A stretch of DNA of 64,000 nucleotides from positions 3,444,001 through 3,508,000 of the forward strand of contig NZ_JAFEJA010000001.1 in the NCBI RefSeq assembly GCF_016919245.1, read 5' to 3'. Position 1 is the stretch's first letter. Each line of letters starts with the position of its first letter. Shown here in pieces: positions 58,601 to 64,000 of this stretch. Source of the stretch: Streptomyces zhihengii (GTDB taxonomy: Bacteria > Actinomycetota > Actinomycetes > Streptomycetales > Streptomycetaceae). Position numbers and translations under genes: made by a program. Below the pieces are notes generated by a model that was not told the origin of the DNA, did not search any database, and saw only the letters and a program-made list of their open reading frames with translations.

Positions 58601-59635
58601 GCCCCCGGGCGCGGACGGCGTGGCGTCGACGTCCCCAGTCAACACCGGAACGCCGCCCACGGCGGCCACCCCGCCCGCCGCCGCGGCGCACCGCCGGGCC
58701 AGCTCCCCGAACGCCTCCCCGAGGTCGGGCGGACCGACGACCTCGATGCCGCAGTCGAACCGGGCGATCGTCGCGGCGAGCGCCGCCCAGGACCACGAGC
58801 CCATGACCAGCCGGCAGCGGTCCGGGCCGAGCTCCTCGACGAGGGCGTCGTGGGCCCAGGGGGCCACGGCCGAGGCCGGCAGGGCGAGGACGACCTCCCC
58901 GCGGCAGGGCCAGTCCCCGGAGCCGGCGGCACCCCGGAACCGGTCGTTCACGAAGGCCGCCACATCGCCGCCGGGCAGCTCGCGCGGGGTGAAGCGCGGC
59001 CCCGTCGGCGTACGCGGGGTGATCCGGTCGGCGCGGAAGGTGCGCCAGTCCTCCCGGTCGAGGTCCCAGGCGACGAGGTACCAGCGCCCGCCCCGGGTGA
59101 CCAGGTGGTGGGGCTGCGTCCGGCGCCGGACGGCGGTCGCGGCCCCGTCACCGGAGGCGTGGTCGAAGCGCAGCTCCTCGCGAGCGTGGACGGCGGCGGC
59201 GAGCGTCATGAGCACCCCGGCGTCGACCCGGGCGGCGGGTTCCGGGGACCGTTCCACGGCCGTCACCCGGAGGGTGTCGATCCGGTGCCGCAGCCGCGCG
59301 GGCATCACCTGCCGCACGGTGGTCAGCGCGCGGGCCGCGGACTCCTCGATGCCGGCACCGGCGGTGGTCGCGATGCGCAGCGCGACGGCGAGCGCGACGG
59401 CCTGGTCGTCGTCGAAGAGCAGCGGCGGCAGCTCGGCCCCCGCGTCCAGCCGGTACCCGCCGTCCGGTCCCTTGAACGCGACGACGGGATAGCCGAGTTC
59501 GCGCAGCCGGTCCACGTCTCGGCGCACGGTGCGGGGGCTGACGTCGAGGCGCTCGGCGAGCAGCGCCCCCGGCCAGTCACGGCGGGCCTGGAGCAGCGAG
59601 AGCAGGGACAGCAGGCGCGCTGACGTCTTCGGCAT
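58556..59635 (-). CDS. WYL-domain transcriptional regulator (YafY-type)
   Basis: 359 residues. N-terminal winged HTH (KTSARLLSLLSLLQARRDWPGALLAERLDVSPRTVRRDVDRLRELGYPV) followed by a WYL domain with GRWYLVAWDLDREDWRTFRADRI (about 205-227) and a WCX-like C-terminal part. WYL domains sense nucleic-acid or other ligands. The last 35 residues are Gly/Ala-rich and lie in the repeated 3' segment, so may be slippage-derived. ATG at 59635; divergent from the DinB gene, its likely target. Confidence 0.92.
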   Translation of the reverse strand: MPKTSARLLSLLSLLQARRDWPGALLAERLDVSPRTVRRDVDRLRELGYPVVAFKGPDGGYRLDAGAELPPLLFDDDQAVALAVALRIATTAGAGIEESAARALTTVRQVMPARLRHRIDTLRVTAVERSPEPAARVDAGVLMTLAAAVHAREELRFDHASGDGAATAVRRRTQPHHLVTRGGRWYLVAWDLDREDWRTFRADRITPRTPTGPRFTPRELPGGDVAAFVNDRFRGAAGSGDWPCRGEVVLALPASAVAPWAHDALVEELGPDRCRLVMGSWSWAALAATIARFDCGIEVVGPPDLGEAFGELARRCAAAAGGVAAVGGVPVLTGDVDATPSAPGGVAAGGQGPPAGAGP

Positions 59636-59732
59636 GCCTCCATCGTGCCGCGAGAAGAGGACACTTCCTGACCGCCACCCCTGCGACGGTGGTCCCCGTA
59701 CGCCACCGGGCACGACGTGAGGACCGACCGCC

Positions 59733-60308
59733 ATGACCACCACCGCACCCCACTCCCCCGCCGCGGCCGAGCGGGCCGAACTGCTCGCCGCCCTCGCCAC
59801 CGCGCGCGCGGCCCTGACCGGCACCGTGCGCGGGCTCGACGACGCGCGGGCGGCGGCGCGGCCCACGGTCAGCGCCCTCTGCCTCGGCGGGCTCGTCAAG
59901 CACGTCGCCGCCATGGAGGAGAGCTGGATGCGCTTCGTGACGGACGGGCCCTCGGCCATGGCCCACGAGCTGCCCGAGGGCGTCACCTGGGCCGATCTCG
60001 CCGCGGGCACCGCGCGTGAGGTTCCCCGGTGGGCGAGGGACCACGCGGACGGTTTCCGGATGCTGCCCGGCGAGACCCTGGCGGGGATCCTCGCCGGCTA
60101 CGAGCGGGTCGCCGCCCGGAGCGAGGAGATCGTCGCCGGCGTGCCCGACCTGTCGGCGGCGCACCCGCTGCCCGAGGCCCCCTGGCACGAGCCGGGCGCG
60201 GTGCGCAGCGTGCGCGGGGTGCTGGCACATCTCATCGCCGAGACCGCGCAGCACGCGGGGCACGCGGACATCCTGCGCGAGACACTCGACGGGCGGACGT
60301 CCGGCTGA
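59733..60308 (+). CDS. DinB-family (DUF664-like) metalloprotein
   Basis: 191 residues, four-helix bundle. Helix 2 LGGLVKHVAAMEESWM with a metal His, and C-terminal RGVLAHLIAETAQHAGHADILRE with the other two His (HLIxxxAQHAGH). Members are thiol-dependent transferases or isomerases; substrate unknown. ATG at 59733; 97-bp divergent promoter region shared with the WYL gene. Confidence 0.9.
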   Translation: MTTTAPHSPAAAERAELLAALATARAALTGTVRGLDDARAAARPTVSALCLGGLVKHVAAMEESWMRFVTDGPSAMAHELPEGVTWADLAAGTAREVPRWARDHADGFRMLPGETLAGILAGYERVAARSEEIVAGVPDLSAAHPLPEAPWHEPGAVRSVRGVLAHLIAETAQHAGHADILRETLDGRTSG

Positions 60309-60339
60309 CCGCGCCATCCCCACCGAAGGGAACCTCATC

Positions 60340-60447
60340 GTGACGACGCACACCCCGCGGCGCCCCGCGGCCCCCGCGGGGATCGAACGGACCGCTCCCG
60401 GCGCTCGCCACCCGCGGGCCGGGGCGGACGGCGGGCCGGCCCGATGA
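60340..60447 (+). CDS. 35-residue ORF translationally coupled to the glycosylase gene
   Basis: GTG at 60340 has a good ribosome-binding site (GAAGGG, 9 nt upstream). The ORF ends TGA at 60445-60447, overlapping the next ATG as ATGA. Product VTTHTPRRPAAPAGIERTA plus 16 more residues is basic and Pro-rich with no domain. Probably a coupling leader peptide; function unknown. Confidence 0.45.
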   Translation: MTTHTPRRPAAPAGIERTAPGARHPRAGADGGPAR

Positions 60448-61541
60448 CCGTGCTCTCCGCCCGGGCGCTGAACCGCGCCGCGCTCGCCCGCCAGTTGCTG
60501 CTCGACCGCTCGGCCCTGACCGCCCCGGAGGCCGTCCGGCACCTGTGCGGCCTCCAGGCGCAGGAGCCGCAGGAGCCGTTCACCGGGCTCTGGTCCCGGC
60601 TGCGCGACTTCGCCCCGGCGGACCTCTCCGGCCTGCTGACCGGCCGGCAGGCGGTACGCGTCCATCTGATGCGCCGCACCATGCACCTGGTCGCCGCCGA
60701 CGACGCCCTCGGCTGGCGTGCCCGCCACGACGCCATGCTGCGCCAGCGGGTCCTCGCCACCTACCGGCGCGAGCTCGACGGGGTCGACCTCGCCGAACTC
60801 GCCGCCGCCGGCCGGGCGGTGATGGCCGACGGCGAGCCCCGCACCATGGGCGAAGTCGCCCGGGCCGTCGTGGGCCGCTGGCCCGGGGCAGGTCCGCGCC
60901 CGCTGGGCGAGCTGCTGGTGGCGGCGCTGCTGCCCACCGTCCAGCTGCCCCCGCGCGGGCTGTGGCGCACCACGGGCGGAGCGCGCTACCTGCTCCTCGC
61001 CTCCTGGCTGGGCCGCGAGCCGGACCCGCCCGCGCCCGACGGCACCGACCCCGTCGGCGAGGAACTCGTGCTGCGCTATCTGGCGGCGTACGGGCCGGCC
61101 GCCACCGCCGACCTGCGTGCCTGGTCCGGGCTCGCCGGGCTGCCCGGGGCGGTCGCCGCGCTCCGGCCCCGGCTGGCCTCCTTCCGCGACGAGGCGGGAC
61201 GCCTGCTGCTCGACCTGCCCGACGCGCCCCGCCCGGACCCGGACACCCCGGCACCGGTGCGCTTCCTGCCGGCGTTCGACAACGCGGTCCTCGGCTACCA
61301 GGACCGCAGCCGGATCATCGACGACGAGCACCGCCTGCTCTCGGTCGCCGGGGAGCGTGTCGTACTGGTCGACGGCCGCGTCGCCGCGACGTGGACGGCC
61401 GGCGAGGGCACGGTGACCGTGTCCCCGCTCGGCCGCCTCGCCCGCGCCGACCGCGACGCCGTCGAGTCCGAGGGCACCGCGCTGGCGTCGTTCCTCTCCG
61501 ACGGCGCCGGGGACCGCGTCAGGTTCGCCCCGTCCCCCTGA
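60444..61541 (+). CDS. AlkZ-like winged-helix DNA glycosylase
   Basis: 365 residues of the HTH_42/AlkZ family: LNRAALARQLLLDRSAL, catalytic GLQAQ (Q38-A-Q40), QEPFTGLWSRL, RRTMHLVAADD, and C-terminal RFLPAFDNAVLGYQDRSRII. The QxQ pair is the catalytic motif of Streptomyces AlkZ, which unhooks azinomycin interstrand crosslinks and confers self-resistance; E. coli AlkX has QxD. Substrate here unknown; no alkylating natural-product genes are in view. ATG overlaps the short upstream ORF. Confidence 0.9.
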   Translation: MTVLSARALNRAALARQLLLDRSALTAPEAVRHLCGLQAQEPQEPFTGLWSRLRDFAPADLSGLLTGRQAVRVHLMRRTMHLVAADDALGWRARHDAMLRQRVLATYRRELDGVDLAELAAAGRAVMADGEPRTMGEVARAVVGRWPGAGPRPLGELLVAALLPTVQLPPRGLWRTTGGARYLLLASWLGREPDPPAPDGTDPVGEELVLRYLAAYGPAATADLRAWSGLAGLPGAVAALRPRLASFRDEAGRLLLDLPDAPRPDPDTPAPVRFLPAFDNAVLGYQDRSRIIDDEHRLLSVAGERVVLVDGRVAATWTAGEGTVTVSPLGRLARADRDAVESEGTALASFLSDGAGDRVRFAPSP

Positions 61542-61833
61542 GCCACCCTGCGCCACCCTCCTGAGCCGCCCCGCGCCACCCGCGCCGCCCCCACCCGGCC
61601 CGGCCCCCTCCGCACCGCCCACCGACCGGCGCGGACGGGGCCGGGTCGCCGTCTCCCACGGGCGCTCCTCAGCAGTGCGGCCTTCCCGCCGGCTGTGGCC
61701 AACTCCCGCCCCATAGCGCCGCGTTATGGCAAAGCGTTATTACCCGCCGCGTCCGCACGGCCGGAATCCTGGTGCCGCCCGGAAACCCCCGCACGCACGG
61801 CCACCCACCGTGCGTCTTCGGAAATGAGGAGCC
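61542..61833 (+). promoter_or_regulatory. upstream region of the secreted protease gene
   Basis: 292 bp without a gene. The first 170 bp are extremely G+C-rich. At 61,710-61,745 an AT-rich patch carries the direct repeat GCGTTAT at 61721-61727 and 61734-61740 (13-bp spacing), a likely promoter or activator site. Confidence 0.4.
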
Positions 61834-62541
61834 TTGCGCATATCCAGGATCGTGACCGCTCTCGCGGCCGCCTTTCTCTCCGCCCTCGCGGTGATCCCCA
61901 CCGCGACCACCGCCACCGCCGCGCCCACCGGCCCCCAGCCCATCATCGGCGGCGGCTACGCGCAGAGCGGCCCCTGGGCCGCCCGCCTGTTCTCCAACGG
62001 CAGGGAGACCTGTTCGGCGACGATCATCGCCCCCACCTGGATCCTGACCGCCAAGCACTGCGTCACCGGCGGCGGGCTGTCGTTCCGCATCGGCAGCCTG
62101 GACCAGCACAGCGGCGGCACCGTCGCCAACGGCGCCCAGACCTACACCCACAGCTCGGACCTCGCCCTGGTGCGGCTGGACCGTTCGGTCGGCGGCACCT
62201 ACGCCACCCTCGGCCAGCCCGGCACCGTCCGCGTCGGCCAGAGCGTCCAGGTCTACGGCTGGGGCGCCACCTCGCAGTGCGGCTCCGAGGCCAACTGCCA
62301 GTCCCGCTACCTCAAGGTCGCGAACGTGACCGTGTCCAGCGGCTGCACCGACGCCTACGGCGGCTCCGCGATCTGCGCCCGCCGCGGCAACGGCATCACC
62401 GCCGGCGGAGACTCCGGCGGCCCGATGATGCTGAACGGCGTCCAGGTCGGCGTCGCCTCCACCAGCGACCGCCAGACCACCACGGCGTACACCAACGTCA
62501 CCGCCTACCGGTCCTGGATCCAGTCGGTCGCCGGCGTCTGA
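61834..62541 (+). CDS. secreted trypsin-like serine protease (S1 family)
   Basis: 235 residues. Signal peptide 1-30 (RISRIVTALAAAFLSALAVIP, cleavage near TAA-AP). No long propeptide: mature-like IIGGGYA follows at once. Catalytic triad: His in LTAKHC, Asp in SSDLALVRLD, Ser in GDSGGP. Six Cys could form three disulfides. TTG start with GAGGAG just upstream, an unusual choice. Exported, extracellular. Confidence 0.93.
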   Translation: MRISRIVTALAAAFLSALAVIPTATTATAAPTGPQPIIGGGYAQSGPWAARLFSNGRETCSATIIAPTWILTAKHCVTGGGLSFRIGSLDQHSGGTVANGAQTYTHSSDLALVRLDRSVGGTYATLGQPGTVRVGQSVQVYGWGATSQCGSEANCQSRYLKVANVTVSSGCTDAYGGSAICARRGNGITAGGDSGGPMMLNGVQVGVASTSDRQTTTAYTNVTAYRSWIQSVAGV

Positions 62542-62584
62542 TCCCGGGAACCCGGGGGCACGCCCCCGGCACCCCGCACATGAC

Positions 62585-62626
62585 GAAGGGCCCCGCACCT
62601 CCCTTGCGAGAGGTGCGGGGCCCTTC
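62585..62626. terminator. perfect 17-bp stem terminator between protease and tuf
   Basis: 62585-62601 pairs with 62610-62626 without mismatch, 8-nt loop, followed by TT on the plus strand. It serves both convergent genes. Confidence 0.92.
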
Positions 62627-62664
62627 TTGCAGCTCGGTGAGCTACCAGGTCAGACCAACGGGAC

Positions 62665-63858
<1,194 letters not shown>

Positions 63859-64000
63859 TGGGGTCCTCCTGGAGTGGTTCTGAACGCCTTGCTCATCGGC
63901 GCCAGGTGATCTTTGCTGGGAAGCCGGCCGCCGGGGACAACCCCTGAAGGTTTCGGGGCGAACCCCGGCGGTCGGTGTCAAGCCTAAAGCGTCAACTCGG
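63859..64000. other. upstream region of tuf
   Basis: 142 bases to the window edge. Apart from the ribosome-binding site no feature is clear; the tuf promoter or the fusA-tuf gap must be here or beyond. Confidence 0.4.

Overview
The window is a high-GC actinobacterial chromosome segment, almost certainly from Streptomyces. The evidence is the extreme third-position GC, the many GTG and one TTG start codons, groES-groEL1 with a His-rich GroEL1 tail under CIRCE control, the complete S10-spc-alpha ribosomal supercluster without rpsD, and the order groESL, tsaD-rimI-tsaB-tsaE, alr, acpS, glmS, coaA, glmM, rpsI-rplM, truA, rplQ, rpoA. That order matches the central conserved core of known Streptomyces chromosomes. 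No tRNA, rRNA, CRISPR array, prophage or complete insertion sequence was seen.

Layout. 1-11,000: end of a short-chain dehydrogenase, a two-domain SnoaL-like protein, groES-groEL1 with two CIRCE operators, a lipoprotein polysaccharide deacetylase, a THUMP-like methyltransferase, a DGPF-protein/ECF42-type sigma pair with a matching promoter, and the tRNA t6A genes tsaD-rimI-tsaB. 11,000-25,100: a degenerate L,D-transpeptidase-like protein, tsaE, an alpha/beta hydrolase, alr, nnrD/E, a 204-bp MITE-like element at the acpS stop codon, acpS, glmS, a DrrAB-type ABC pair, coaA, a DUF389 protein and glmM. Together these serve cell-wall precursor supply (Alr, GlmS, GlmM), cofactor supply (CoaA, AcpS) and NAD(P)HX repair. 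25,250-34,500: rpsI-rplM, a receptor-type Ser/Thr kinase, an ABC-F ATPase, and two paralogous secreted proteins, only one of which keeps an LAxTG sortase signal.

34,500-52,100: truA, rplQ, rpoA, rpsK, rpsM, rpmJ, infA, map, adk, secY, then rplO back to rpsJ, all on the minus strand. Transcription starts at a near-consensus promoter at about 52,080-52,107, which implies a leader of about 370 nt before rpsJ. This is the transcription-translation-secretion core of the cell.

52,200-62,600 is an accessory block between rpsJ and tuf. Its centre is a putative RNA-repair module: an RNA ligase, a P-loop polynucleotide-kinase-like protein (the two probably one polypeptide, now separated by an apparent +1 frameshift), and a 1103-residue protein that combines an MJ1316/DUF504 RNA-end-recognition domain, an EEP phosphatase/nuclease domain, a 2H phosphodiesterase domain, a 12-residue-repeat linker and a nucleotidyltransferase domain. 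A WYL regulator with a divergent DinB protein, a 35-codon ORF coupled to an AlkZ-like DNA glycosylase, and a secreted trypsin-like protease follow. The window ends with tuf (EF-Tu).

A recurring feature of the window is short tandem duplication at or just beyond stop codons (membrane protein at 5747, tsaE, the WYL gene). There are also two minisatellite-like arrays, of 37 bp and 36 bp period.
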